Assembly: GCA_037447655.1 (NCBI GenBank) | Contig: JBBHKE010003477.1 | Location: 203,173 to 267,172 of the forward strand | Length of the DNA: 64,000 nt | DNA from: Zygnema cylindricum | Lineage: Eukaryota > Streptophyta > Zygnematophyceae > Zygnematales > Zygnemataceae | Direction of reading: 5' to 3' | Shown: positions 48,023-59,898 of the stretch, one piece after another | Layout: every line of letters begins with the position of its first letter | Position numbering within the stretch: position 1 is the first letter of the stretch | The notes under the pieces: generated by a model | What the model saw: only the letters and a program-made list of their open reading frames with translations | Database searches by the model: none | What the model was told of the DNA's origin: nothing | Made by a program: the position numbers and the translations under genes

Positions 48023-51000
48023 ATGGCGTGTGCCTCTTTCCTTCATCCCAGCCTTTCGATCAACAGTTATTTTTTTACTCCTTCGCAGAAGCTACAGTTT
48101 CCTAGATCTCGGATTCAACTTTCACATGTATGGCAGTATTCTGTTTTAGGGGAAAATAGAGCAAGAAGAGCATGGCTATCTGCTCGCTCATATGCATGGA
48201 CTGCAGAAATGGAGTGGACAATCCCATCATCGTCAGACGATAGACAGACAAGTGTTTTGTTGGCAGTGGAAGGTGAGATAAAGCTTCACCCTTACTTAAA
48301 CGATTTTTGACATATGTTCCGCAATTGTTTTCTTCCCTATTTTACATGTACATTGTTGCTTTTTGGAGAGAAGCTGGTGCATCAAGGCATGACCTTTGTC
48401 TACTTGATGGATATGAATATTTTGAAGATAAATGTACATTGGACTTGGGATAGGACTAGCAACTTGGGACATAGAGTGCACAAAGCATGAGAAACGAAAG
48501 GCAGTCATTGGCTTTAGTTTTTATAGCTTGTTAATTTTCTAGGGTTCAGAGTAAGTGGTATAAGTTTCTGCTGTTTAGTATAGTGCAAAGCTCTCCCTAC
48601 TGGACACCCAGGCTGTTAGAAGACCGGGTTCATGTGTCATACAGAGAATTGTTGGCTTTCGTTGGGATTACCTTTTGATCACTTAAAATCTTTGAACCGT
48701 TGTTAAATGGAATGCGTTTTTCCGTTGGTGTTTGTCAGCTTCTTCCGCTGCCATTGCCAGAGAGGCAACAGATGGAATTATGGCACTAAGAGATAAACAG
48801 CTATATTGTCAGTTTTTGTCTTTGATTTGCCTGTTTTTATTGGATGATGGGACTCAAGTGCTCGGGAAATTGTGGAAGTTTTTATTTTTATTTTTCACTT
48901 GTGTTCTACATTTTCGACTGAGCGTCACAGTGAAAACAATAGAAATGTACAATTTGACGCAGTGAGGAATGAAAATCTGGGACTTTGGAAATTTCATTTT
49001 CTAGAGTTTTACAGATGCACATTTCATGTGGGAATGTTTTTTGCACGTTTAGATTCTCTGGAATGCAGAAGACAGACACCATTCCGTTTTCAATTCCTTG
49101 TACTTGGAAATTGTAGCTTTCGACAGTTTTTAACAGCTTTTGAGTTTCCCTTCCTTTTTTCTTCAATCACCTTTGGTCTGGAGCTTTTGTCAAAAAAGCA
49201 CGAAATAATAGTGTTGACAACACTATTGAAGGGATTGGACTACAAGTCGCAACATTTGCCTAACTAAGTTAGCGTTATACATTCTTCTTCCGCATTTACG
49301 CTAATAATTTATTTGCACTAATAGCAACGGGCGGTGTACACAGTGAATTGTTATTAGAGTGAGAAATTATTAGCATGGCGTTTATGTTAGTATTGTTGAT
49401 TCTATTTCAGTCATGAATGTCGTGGCTGATTTTGAACTGTTCAAAGAATTAGCGTTAAGAAAAAAACCATTAGTATTTCTACGCCATTTTATGGCCAGAG
49501 GGTAAAAAAAAAGGCACCAAATCAGCGTTATTAACGCAATAGCGATGCACGGTGTAGATTCATGTGGCCGTCAAGGAGAAAACTTTAGAAGCCCGAGTCT
49601 CTGTTTGCATTTTCAGAGTACCTAGCAAGGGAAGTTTTGCTGCTTTTGCAGGGCAAGTGGGCTGTATGGAGGAGATGTTACTGAACAGTTGCTGAGTTCC
49701 CTACACCTTCCATGATGTGAGTTTTCAACAGACTGCGAGGATGGAAGTCGCATTTTCAAGTATGGGTCGCGGGATGAGCAGGAGGCATTACGTTCGGTGG
49801 AGCTTGTGCGGGAGACAGGGGAGGGTTTGGAGGATGAGGCAGTTAATTGGACTTTTTCGACAAATGGTGCTGCAGCAGAAAATGGGGAAGGATTGAATCG
49901 TAAACAAGTGGAAGAAGGAGAAAGTGACAGGGAACGGGAGGTAATTCCATCTGCTTGTTACTAACATCGACATATGTCAGTTTAGTGTCGTTTTCTTTTT
50001 TTTTGTTTGATGTTTTTCTACGATGGCTGTCACTCTTGCCATGTGTATCCATTAAGTGAATACGAAGTCCCAAATTCAGTGTCCTTCGGGGCCCTTGAAA
50101 ATTCAGAGAGCCAATCTATTGTAAATTCCTTGTTACCGTTTTCAGCTTACAGTATCGCATTCTCATAACTTTTACCTTTGCGGAATCCAGGAAATGTTCG
50201 AGGAGGTGGTGGTTGAACCAGCAGATGTGTGTTTTCCATATGAGTAAGCTTGACCGGCCTATTTTACCTTATGTTGGTCAAAATTGAAGGCTGCGAAAAA
50301 TGCCATCCTTATCTTTGGAAAATATTTGAATCTTATGCGCTTGTCTGTAGCAGAAGTCAGGTCTCTGCTAGGTTGATAACATTTCGAAACGTCAAGTTTT
50401 TATACTTGACAAGGCAAAACTTGGTTCAGTGATGTTGATCAAATGCAAGATTTTGAAAATATAAAGCCTTCTCTTGTAGATGGTGAATCGACTTTTACAC
50501 TACCATGTTTCTATGCTAATTTTGATAATCTTCAAACTTCTACAAGTCCAATGTTGACTCGAGGATGTGAAATTTTGACCTTTGATGTTTGCATTAATGT
50601 AGAGACCTTATCAATTCTTCTTTTCTGAATTCAAGACTTGTGTACCATGTCCTTTTCGATAAGATCAGTCTTGTTTTTTTGCGAGTGGGCTGAATTTGGA
50701 TGGTCTTTCCTGGGTGCGTAGAGGAGAAGAGGAGCCTGAAGTGAGATGTCCATTGAGATTAGAGGCGGCGGTATCCTCCATCCCACATCCCGCGAGGGTG
50801 AGTTTTACGCCTATTTTATCCAACATGATGCTCAATACTAAACTTTTTTGGGCCATTAAAAGGCACGTTGCAATGATTTACGATTTAGCTCAGCTTGTTG
50901 AAGGAATAAATGGCTAAATGAAAGTCCTTAACGAAGCTACTCAAAGCTGTATAGGGCCGCCTGCCATTATGAAGAGAGCTACATGTGTATTGCTATCAGC

Positions 51001-54000
51001 GTTGAAGTATTTTTTGCCCTTCAAACTTAATTTTTTCCGTTCACTTGCCGGATTATCCGGCTGCAATTGAAAGCTAAAATTCATACCTTTAGATTTGCGG
51101 TCTCCAAATGAATTCGGATACGTGTGCACGGATAAAAGCTGATTTAAGTGGAGAGAAAATATCTACGCTAATAGCAATATACAGTGTACTTTGTTGAGGT
51201 ATGTTCAGCATCTTGCCTGGAGCTATAAGTAGAATCCTAAGGATTGCATAAACTAATTGTCATCTCGGAAGAATATCTATCAATCAATTGAAGAATGTCA
51301 GCAATGAGCTGTGAAAACCCCATGGTAGCATCATTTTATGCATGCATCATGTAAGTTGACAACTGCATATGTCTTTTATGTGTTGGAGTCGTAACATGAC
51401 CAAATGGGATGGATTGATTTGGTGTTAAGAGTGTGTTGATAGACATAGCATATAACAATCAGCTGTACTCTTAACCATATGGGATGGAGGAATGCGGCGC
51501 AGACACAGAGAGGAGGAGAAGACGCTCACTTCATTTTAGAAAACTGGGTGGGGATAGCTGATGGTATCAGCGGGTGGGCAGAATTAGGTCAGTTCCCTTT
51601 CTCGCAATTCTTTCTCGTCGAATGACTTGAAAAGAATTGGAGTAAAGCTCAATGAATGTGTCCGCTGTCTATTTGATTTTATGTCAATAATTATTTTGAA
51701 AATAATTCTAGTGGAACTCGATAAATGTGGTTTTTGTCTGTATATATAGACTTTATGTCTATAATCGTTTTGCAAAAACTCTAGTATAGTTTGACACATA
51801 TGTACACTGTCTATATACGTATATGATCTATATATTTATAGACTTTATGTCTGTGCATGTTGCTGAAAGTCTGGCTCTCATTATTTTGATTTACATTGTT
51901 TATTCACCCTCATGTTGTCCTCTTTTGCAGGTATAAACTCAGGCCTATATTCTCGCGAGCTCATGTGGAATTGTATGGAGGTGATCCGAAGTGGAGAGAA
52001 GGGTTTGGACCCAAAAGCTATAATAGAGGAGAGTCATAGTCGTACGGACCTTCAAGGCTCATGTACTGCGACAGTTGCTGTACTCGAGGGTCAGGTGAGG
52101 GATGGAAATCGGTCCGTGAGAGAAAACAACAATCTGACTGGTTTTAGCCGAAACTTTAAGACTGGATAATCAACTTGCATGCCTTTTTCTAATGGCATTT
52201 TATATACACCCGTCATGGCGATTATGTACTAATAGGATGGCTGGAATAATTTAGTTCGTTCCAAGTTATGGATGCAAATGACGGGCATATACGGATGCTT
52301 GTTGCCCAATCTTTTTTGTGGTTTGCTATTCTTGTGTTTCGCACATATTAGAAAATTTAAAGAGAAAGAGGAAAAGTCTCAGTAATAACCCAATGGTTAA
52401 AACTCATTACAATGAAAATACAAATTGTTAAACTCACTACAATGAAGATACTAACGGTTAAACTTGTGACAATGAAGATACTGTTGCTGAACGAAGGGTT
52501 TGTATGGGATATGCGGTGGTTTCTGCAGACACTTCGAGTTTCCAATCTTGGAGATAGTGCTTTTGCTCTTATCCGTATGGGTCAGATGATTTTACGATCT
52601 CGATCCATGCAACATTCCTTCAATATGCCCTTCCAAATCGGGACTAGTGGAGGAGATGATCCCTCAGTTGCTGAGGCAAGAAGATACCTTTCCTGACAAG
52701 ACCCACATATGCATGGATAGTGAAATTAAAGGGCCAGATTTTGGTCTCCACTGTAAATTGTTATCCTTGTGTTTATAGGGGGGCGATACTTGGATTTTTC
52801 ACGTGAGTTGTAGATCAAGCCTTTCAAAGGAAGGCTTTAAGTTTCAGTGGTTCTACACAAATAATTTAAGAACTTTTTGACACTCGACCTCCCATGTCTT
52901 TTACCACAAAGCCTTAACACGTGAGAAAGCTGCCCATCTAGTTGTATGGGTTTCATGAATAGAAGTGAGTGCGGAAAGTCGTATAAGGGATGGAATTTGT
53001 CTGGTGCCTCTGTTGACCTTGACTATGTACCACCAACTCTATAAATCTTAAATGTTTTTGTACTTTTTAAGTGCAAAAATACTATAAACATGTTTACAAA
53101 AAAGTACATGAAAAGGAAAATAAATTCCACCTGAACGACCGTGGTTCAAAGCTTTAAAAATTGAAGCTTCCAATCGTGCCCCGCCACATGCCCCCATAGG
53201 CTCAAAACTTCTTTCCGGGACATTCACGGAAAATCCTGTACAAAAATACACTCGAAATTGCACGTAAATTTGTATGCAAATCGCTGTTTGAAACATTATG
53301 CAGTTTCAAGTTTGAAGCTGTAACGAAATATTGCTCGATTGTTTTGAGAATTTTTCTTTGATTGGTTTGTGGGCTGGAACAGGATTACGTGGTGGAGGTG
53401 CAAACAGGGGATATAATACTGCTAGGAACAGATGGCTTATTCGACAACGTGTTCGAGGATGTCATTGCGGGGACTCTCACACAAGCATTTTTTGAGGGCA
53501 GAGGTCCAGAGGTATAGTCTTCTCCCTTTTTCTAAGAGCATCTTATCGACTCCCTTTTGAGAGCATCTTCTAGTCTCTATTTCTAAGAGTATCTTATAGA
53601 CTGAAGAGCATTTCGGAAGTAACGGATGTTACAGAGGCATAAATCCACTTAGGGACCTTTGAGGAGATTAACAGGTGAATTAGTGGTGTCAGTCTATTTC
53701 CTGGATGAGGCATGTAGTGGTTTAGGACCCGGTTTTTTATACCAGCTTAATTGCTTCTAGGAAACTAGGAAGGCGATGGAAATAATGCAGAGAAACATCA
53801 ATTTTGCTTAAGAAACCTGAAAAGACGGTGAAGTGGCCGTCCTAGGAACATGTGGCTACCTTCACAACACAGTATTTAAACGTTAAACGATTATTTTTTC
53901 TGCTATTTTACTTTTTCTCTATTTGCTGTTACAGGCATTGGGGAAAGAAATCCGCAAATTCTCAAATCATAAATCCTTAATTAGTGATTCTTCTTTTTGA

Positions 54001-54985
54001 CTGTTTCTACATCAACTACACAGCTCATTGCTATTAGAGTTGGTAAATTATTAGAGTTACCACTTTTTAGAAGTGACTTTCACTAGATTATGTTTTGCCA
54101 TGTGGCTCATCGTGGGCCACTTAACTAAGTAGTCTTATGAACACTAAATTACAAATTTGGGTAAAAAAAAATAAAGCTCGCTGGAATTAGAGCGATTAAC
54201 TTTAACAGCGATGGGCAGTGTAGTAAACTGCGTTATCTGTCATATATCCTTCACGACAGGAGGGAAAAAAACAAGATTTCTTGTGGTTCCGGAAATCTGT
54301 TACAGCTGTATAGTAGTTTGGTGGATAGATCCTAAAGCAATAAACGTGTTTGGGGTTCAGATGCACATAGAAAGAACAAATTTCAGATAAACCAGTCACA
54401 TTTCTTCATTTGAATTTAGTCACCTTGAGTTCTAAAAAGGAGAACGAGAAAGTTTTGGCTTGTAAGGTCCCCAGAGGACAGACAATTGCCTTTGATTCCT
54501 AAGGTCTTTGGTGTTGATGTTTTCTGGAAACTTTGAAAGACAATTTCTGGTGAGAATCGTTCCATTTTTCTCCTTCTGTTGTTCACAAAGAGGAAAATCT
54601 TTTTGAAATTCCTCTACACACATCCTCCCTCTCTCCCTCTCCCTCTCCCTCTTCCTCTCCCTCTTCCTCTCCCTCTCCCTCTCCCGCTCCCTCTCCCTCT
54701 CCGTCTCCCTCTCCCTCTCCGTCTCCGTCTCCCTCTCTCTCTCTATCCCTGAACCAGATTCAGATGGATAATGAAATTCAGCCTTTTGACTCTTCTGGAA
54801 ATTGATAAACTGAGACGTCTTATTTTTTGCAGGCTGCCGCAAAGCAGTTGGCTCTTGTGGCACAAAAGCAGTCTCTTATGCCTTCAGGAAGTACTCCGTT
54901 TCGAGAAGATGCTCGGGCCGCTGGTTTACAACACGACGGGGGGAAAAAAGACGATATTACTGTTTTAGTCGCATACGTCCAATAA
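48023..54985 (+). CDS. PP2C-family protein phosphatase, plastid-type (PP2C 62-like)
   Basis: This is a Mg/Mn-dependent Ser/Thr phosphatase. Exons consistent in phase: 48023-48272, 48739-48807 (weak), 49732-49940, 50191-50243, 50722-50797, 51509-51587, 51931-52094, 52529-52675, 53383-53511 and 54833-54985, about 442 residues. Residues 1-80 are rich in Ser/Arg/Pro with few acids, as in plastid transit peptides. A low-complexity acidic linker follows. Catalytic motifs: IPHPAR then GGEDAHF, GIADGISGWAELG (metal Asp), GLYSRELM, GSCTATVAVLEGQ, NLGDSAF, FNMPFQI with GGDDPS, LLGTDGLFDNV, and DDITVLVAYVQ (metal Asp). From memory this order and wording is closest to Arabidopsis PP2C 62 (At4g33500). The PSII core phosphatase PBCP is the main alternative. 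The intron after 52675 has a GC donor. The AATAAA hexamer at 54981-54986 overlaps the stop codon. Exons 1-3 are less certain than the catalytic part. Confidence 0.88.
49180..49338. mobile_element. TACACCG-family MITE, upstream member of an abutting pair
   Basis: The right end CTAATAGCAACGGGCGGTGTA stops at the TA of 49337-49338. The interior (ATAGTGTTGACAACACTATT then GGACTACAAGTCGC) matches the copy at 59726-59898. The left end is decayed. It lies in the third PP2C intron region. Confidence 0.65.
49337..49555. mobile_element. TACACCG-family MITE, downstream member of the pair
   Basis: The left end TACACAGTGAATTGTTATTA then GAG pairs with the right end CAATAGCGATGCACGGTGTA. Its first TA is also the last TA of the preceding element. 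Confidence 0.78.
50990..51188. mobile_element. TACACCG-family MITE in a PP2C intron
   Basis: The left end TACATGTGTATTGCTATCAG then CG pairs with the right end CGCTAATAGCAATATACAGT then GTA. The interior block GGTCTCCAAATG...GTGTGCACGGA is shared with 20588-20622. Confidence 0.75.
54017..54222. mobile_element. TACACCG-family MITE in the last PP2C intron
   Basis: The left end TACACAGCTCATTGCTATTA then GAG pairs with the right end AACAGCGATGGGCAGTGTA. It is about 206 bp with no ORF. Confidence 0.78.
54627..54746. repeat. (CCCTCT)n microsatellite in the last PP2C intron
   Basis: Interrupted hexamer repeats of CCCTCT/CCGTCT run for about 120 bp, some 85 bp before the acceptor of the final exon. 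Confidence 0.92.
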
Positions 54986-55890
54986 AGTATTTTCATATTA
55001 AAGTCATTTTTCATAACTGGAGCCAGTTTTTAATCTAGTGATGAAAATACATAGAGGTAGGTGGTTATTACATGCGTGTAAAGCCTTTGTGAAACAGGAG
55101 GGAAGAGAGAAGGGAAGGGAAGGGAAAAGAAGATAAGATAAGATAAGAGAAGGGAAGAGAAGAGAAGAGAAGAAATGAGACAAGATGAGAAGAGAAGAAA
55201 TGAGACAAGATGAGAAGAGAAGAAATGAGACTAGAAGAGAAGAGGGGAGGAGACGAGAAGAGAAAAAAAGAAGGGAGAAGAGGAGAAGAAGAGAAGGGAA
55301 GAGAAAGGAAGAGAGGGCTAAGGTTTCTAGGGTTTTTTAGGGTTTGTGTTTCACTCTGATATGACCCATCCCTTGCAGTAGATAATAAAGCGGTTGTTTT
55401 TTGGGGGCTCCAAAAAAGGATGTATTTTGTAGCTCTGAATATAGGTTTGTATAGGAGGGAGAGGTATATGCAAATGAAAAAAAAAAAAAAATTGCAGAGA
55501 TATGACAGTGGGATAGGATGTCTCTTTGTCACTTCCGTTCCCATTGTTGTTGTCTTTTCAAGCGTCGGGTTTTTTTTCGGAGTGTCAAAGACACTATATA
55601 GTGTGATTTACAACTAGGGTAGAGTTAGGTTGTAGCGATTGTTTCATTTTGGTTTTAAGATCGAGTTATACCCCTTTCATTTTATTTTTGTTTGTTCCTG
55701 ATTAGTGTGGTTGGTCGCAGTGTGGAGCTTACAGTTTGGCCGTATTTGAATTTGATATAGTAATGTGAGTATGACTTCAGAGCAACTTTTTTCACGGGTT
55801 TGGAGTAAACACAGCAATATCCTATTTGTATGCCTAAGCTTGCCTGTTGAAAATAATGGTCTTGGATAATGAAGGCAGTAGTATATATAT
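54948..55890 (+). repeat. Direct duplication, copy 1: PP2C last-exon tail and 3' flank
   Basis: The last 38 coding bases of PP2C plus about 900 bp of 3' flank form the first copy of a near-identical direct repeat, with the second copy at 56860-57795. It includes a GAAGAGAA-rich purine tract at about 55095-55315 and the telomere-like run TTTCTAGGGTTTTTTAGGGT at about 55324. Confidence 0.95.
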
Positions 55891-56670
55891 CTATCTATAT
55901 ATATGGTCTATAATGTGAGCATGAATTTGAATGTGAATGTGAAAGTGCATATGAATACGATAAGCGTGTGCATGTAGACATAGACTGTGTAAGCTCATCC
56001 AAGCATGTCATTAGAGAAAGCTTGCAATACTAATGATTACCTCTGTATTGCGAAGTGATGTAAATGGATCCGGAGCCATTCTGACAGCAGGGGTCAATAG
56101 CATCATCATTGCCGGGTCGTCCTTGTAGTCTATTGGGATTTTTTTTGTGAATGAAGCTAAAACCGGGTTATGAGAGATTGAGAGACTCAAAGCAAAAGAC
56201 GTGCAAACATGACCACAGGATGCTAGACCAATGTAAACTGTGGAAAGAAGTAAAAAGTTGCCAAAACTACAGGCCCGATCCCTATTATGTAAATTTCCTT
56301 GTATGCAGCACATTTTGTCATCTCAGAACACGTACAAGCAGTTGAGAATTAAGGACAATTTTTGACTTCCAATGAAGATAAGATTACTTCATAAATTAAA
56401 AAGAAAAACAGAATTTGTAGATAATTTAATTGCAGTCTGCACAGATGTAAAAACCGCACTTGTGGAAGGCTTCCCTCTGATTCTTTATGTGCCCGTTTAC
56501 TCTCTTGTCGGGTGTTAGAGCTTGGTTGTTGGCTCCACCTATTCTTCCACAACACATTTCATGCCTACTAAATATACCGCCACCCCTAAGGTTCAGGTTT
56601 TGCCTTCATCATCCACCTTTACTCGACTCTCCCTCCCCCTCCCCCTCCCCCTCCCCCTTAATAGATTAGA
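55891..56670. other. Spacer between the two PP2C-tail copies
   Basis: About 780 bp contain no coding block on either strand that I recognise. A (CCCCCT)n tract at about 56630-56658 ends it, next to the copia remnant. Confidence 0.6.
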
Positions 56671-56681
56671 AGATGGAGGAA

Positions 56682-56850
56682 ACTGAAGATTGGAGAGGAG
56701 GGATCGAAGCCATATGGCTTCTTTGGCAGCGTGTGTCGCTGCCATGTACTCCGCTTCTGTGGAAGACAGAGCGACTGTCGGCTGTTTCTTGGATGCCTAG
56801 GAGACAAGAGCTCCTCCAAGAGAGAAGCACACGCCGGAGGTGGAACGGCG
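56682..56850 (-). pseudogene. Ty1/copia RNase H fragment, antisense
   Basis: Read on the minus strand from 56850, the translation runs RRSTSGVCFSLGGALVS, stop, then ASKKQPTVALSSTEAEYMAA followed by THAAKEAIWLRSLLSNL. This is the conserved C-terminal RNase H block of copia polyproteins. The stop is a TAG where the family has TGG (Trp). The fragment is cut abruptly at the start of the duplicated PP2C tail and at its other end fades into a CCCCCT tract. There are no LTRs and no other pol domains. Confidence 0.9.
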
Positions 56851-56859
56851 AGGTTCAAG

Positions 56860-57795
56860 AAGACGATATTACTGTTTTAGTCGCATACGTCCAATAAAGT
56901 ATTTTCATATTAAAGTCATTTTTCATAACTGGAGCCAGTTTTTAATCTAGTGATGAAAATACATAGAGGTAGGTGGTTATTACATGCGTGTAAAGCCTTT
57001 GTGAAACAGGAGGGAAGAGAGAAGGGAAGGGAAGGGAAAAGAAGATAAGATAAGATAAGAGAAGGGAAGAGAAGAGAAGAGAAGAAATGAGACAAGATGA
57101 GAAGAGAAGAAATGAGACAAGATGAGAAGAGAAGAAATGAGACTAGAAGAGAAGAGGGGAGGAGACGAGAAGAGAAAAAAAGAAGGGAGAAGAGGAGAAG
57201 AAGAGAAGGGAAGAGAAAGGAAGAGAGGGCTAAGGTTTCTAGGGTTTTTTAGGGTTTGTGTTTCACTCTGATATGACCCATCCCTTGCAGTAGATAATAA
57301 AGCGGTTGTTTTTTGGGGGCTCCAAAAAAGGATGTATTTTGTAGCTCTGAATATAGGTTTGTATAGGAGGGAGAGGTATATGCAAATGAAAAAAAAAAAA
57401 GGCAGAAATATGACAGTGGGATAGGATGTCTCTTAGTCACTTCCGTTCCCAATGTTGTAGTCTTTTCAAGCGTCGGGTTTTTTTTTGGTGTCAAAGACAC
57501 TATATAGTGTGTATTACAACTAGGGTAGAGATAGATTGTAGCGATTGTTTCATTTTGGTTTTGAGATCGAGTTATACCCCTTTCATTTTTTTTTGTTTGT
57601 TCCTGATTAGTATGGTTGGTGGCAGTTTGGAGCTTACAGTTTGGCTGTATTTGAACTTGAAAAGTAGTAATGTGAGTGTGACTTCAGAACAACTTGTTTT
57701 ACGGGTTTGGAAAAATACGGCAATATCCTATTGGTACGCCTCTGCTTGGCTGTTGAAAATAATGGTTTTGGATAATGAAGGTAGTAGTATATATA
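56860..57795 (+). repeat. Direct duplication, copy 2: PP2C last-exon tail and 3' flank
   Basis: This is a near-identical copy of 54948-55890, offset by 1,912 bp. It starts in the middle of a codon block that ends DDITVLVAYVQ and keeps the stop and AATAAA. It lacks the upstream part of the exon and the acceptor, so it is a non-functional gene end. Differences from copy 1 increase towards the distal end. Confidence 0.95.
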
Positions 57796-57812
57796 ACAAT
57801 AAGTATTATATA

Positions 57813-57932
57813 TCCCCCTCCCCCTCCCCCTCCCCCTCCCCCCTCCCTCCCCCTCCCCCCTCCCTCCCTCCCTCCCTCCCTCCCTCCCTCCCTCCCTCCC
57901 TCCCTCCCCCCCTCCCCCCTCCCTCCCTCCCT
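57813..57932. repeat. (CCCTCC)n / (CCTC)n microsatellite
   Basis: About 120 bp of CCCTCC and CCTC units with no other base. The duplicated block's homology stops just before it. Confidence 0.95.
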
Positions 57933-58081
57933 CGCATGATCGCGTCCTTGAGCCTGATGGTTAATATGTGCATCGATGCTCCCATGGGAGAGAGTTGATG
58001 CAGGCACACCACACTATTCGCAAGATTAATACGACTATTGCTTTTGAGAGGCGATATTGTGATATTGTGTTCGTTCGTCGG

Positions 58082-58370
58082 GAGGGCTCACATATTATTA
58101 CATTGTTGCGGATTGATGCTGTTTTGTTCGATGGTGAGTGTCGCATTTATTTATTTATATATTCATTCGTTCGTCCGTCCGTCTGTCCGTCCGTCCGTCC
58201 GTCCCTCTGTTCGTTCGGTGCGTTCGTTCGTTCGTTCGTTCGTTTGTTTGTTTTTGGTGACATTATTTTGGTGAACCGTGCCTTGGTGAGAGTCGCTCGT
58301 AGGAGGCTCACCGTGGAGTAGCCACACATGATGGTGTTAAGAAGAGAGGAATTATGAAATAGTTGATTGA
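58082..58370 (+). repeat. Dispersed repeat unit, copy 1, with (TCCG)n core
   Basis: Two conserved blocks, GAGGGCTCACATATTATTAC... (58082-58155) and GGTGACATTATTTTGGTGAA... (58256-58370), flank a TTCG/TCCG/TTTG tetranucleotide tract. Both blocks recur at 62904-62972 and 63890-64000. One frame is open through the blocks (EGSHIITLLRIDAVLFDGEC and GDIILVNRALVRVARRRLTV). The function and family are unknown. Confidence 0.75.
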
Positions 58371-59720
58371 TTGGGAAGAGTTGCTTTGGAAGAGTTCCTC
58401 GATGCTTGTGGTTGGCGATTTTACGAGAGGAGGGGCCATAGGAGCAACAAGCTTTGTTAAGAATTCGTGGTGAGTTTGAGAATCCTTGTTGATTGTTTCT
58501 TTCCTTTTCTTTTTTTTTGTGTTCCCATCGCTCTATTTGTTTTTTATTGTAGTTTTTCAGTTTTGGCCATGCCTCCCCTTTTGTACCCTGTACTCAGATG
58601 GGTTACCATCGTGCTTTTTAATTTAGCCTGCTTTCGTCTAATGCTAAATCTAACCCTAACCGAAACCCTAATCTTTTTCCTAACCTTAATCCTAATGAAG
58701 TAATGATAACCTTAACCCCGACCTTAACCGTCGCAGAAGAAACACTAAAAAGTGTAATGAGACTTCAAGATGGGAGGCGTAGGAGAAATACTGTTATCTA
58801 AATTTGCGACAATGACGGAAAAACAATGATAAGACAGTGTTATTTGTGCGTATTGTGAAGAAAAGGACCTGTGAAGAAAAGAACCTGCAATATTGTGTTC
58901 ATGTGTTTTCATGTGAGTTCGCAGTTGTGTGTCGTGGGTTACATGTGAGTTACTGTACGGTTTCAGATTCATACAGTTTATTTGACGTAACAGTTGGACG
59001 AGCAGGTCCAATGTGTTTTGCATCTGACAGACGCTTCAAAATTTGACCGGTTGCTTGTTACATCACAATTTTTTCACAAAACAAAAAAAAAATACACAGA
59101 ACCGGCTGCTACTTGTTTTTTTTTTTTTCCCACAAAAATTTATTTTATTTTCCTGTACTTCATTTTTGCTATTGCACAGATATTTGTATAATTATTTACA
59201 TACTGACCGAGGCGCTTCCACCCACACACATACGATTATCATTACCAGTCTGAACAGGTTAAAACAAAAAACTGTGTATCATGCATAAATTTTAGTTACA
59301 AAAAAGTCACCGATGGCTTGTTCTAATCTGGTTCAGCACAAGAGAGAATAGATGAATCTCTCAGCATAATTTGATTTTTGTAGTTCTTCTACACAGATTT
59401 GGTTGACGCAAGTTTTGTTTACAGTACATCATTTTGTTGTTTATTTTATGTTTAATTTGTTGTCCCTTTCAAAGTCTTTTGACAGCTTGTCCTCCATCGT
59501 GTTTCATTACTGCTCAGTTTTCATATGTTGTTTTGAACTTCTTTTTGTTCCCGTGTTCTCCAATGATTGACCATCGGTCTTTCTAGTAGAGTTTTTTTCT
59601 ATCTACAAAAATCACGGGATGGTAGTTTATCAATACAAAAAGTAAAATGCAAGTAGAATGGGAAACCATTACAAAACCTGAGAACACTACCAAAGGACAA
59701 ATGACAAATGAAAAATGTAA
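58371..59720. other. Intergenic, no gene
   Basis: No coding block is recognised. A short cluster of CCCTAA-like units (TAACCCTAACCGAAACCCTA, about 58652-58671, and related TAACC units to 58730) resembles degenerate plant telomere repeats. Confidence 0.5.
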
Positions 59721-59725
59721 CCAAC

Positions 59726-59898
59726 TACACTCATCGTTATTGGTGTTCGTAACACTAATTCAGTCGCAACTTTTTTTGGCCAAAAATCACAAAATAGTGT
59801 TAACAACATTAGTCAAGGACGTGGACTACAATCTGCCACGTCTCCTTGTTCGCATTAACACTAATAAGTCTTTATCGCTAATAACAATGAGCGGTGTA
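59726..59898. mobile_element. TACACCG-family MITE
   Basis: The left end TACACTCATCGTTATTGGTG pairs with the right end CTAATAACAATGAGCGGTGTA. The element is about 173 bp. The interior matches the copy at 49180-49338. Confidence 0.8.

Noticed and set aside
49617-49715. Possible PP2C exon with strong AG and GTGAGT signals
   Set aside because: It gives a stop in every phase compatible with the neighbouring exons, and the intron to 49732 would be only about 16 nt.
57968-58321. 117-codon open frame through the tetranucleotide tract
   Set aside because: The middle is microsatellite translation. Only the two flanking blocks are conserved, so it is reported as a dispersed repeat rather than a gene.
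58652-58730. CCCTAA-like telomeric repeat
   Set aside because: Only a few degenerate units. There is no array, so it was noted as a curiosity rather than an interstitial telomere.
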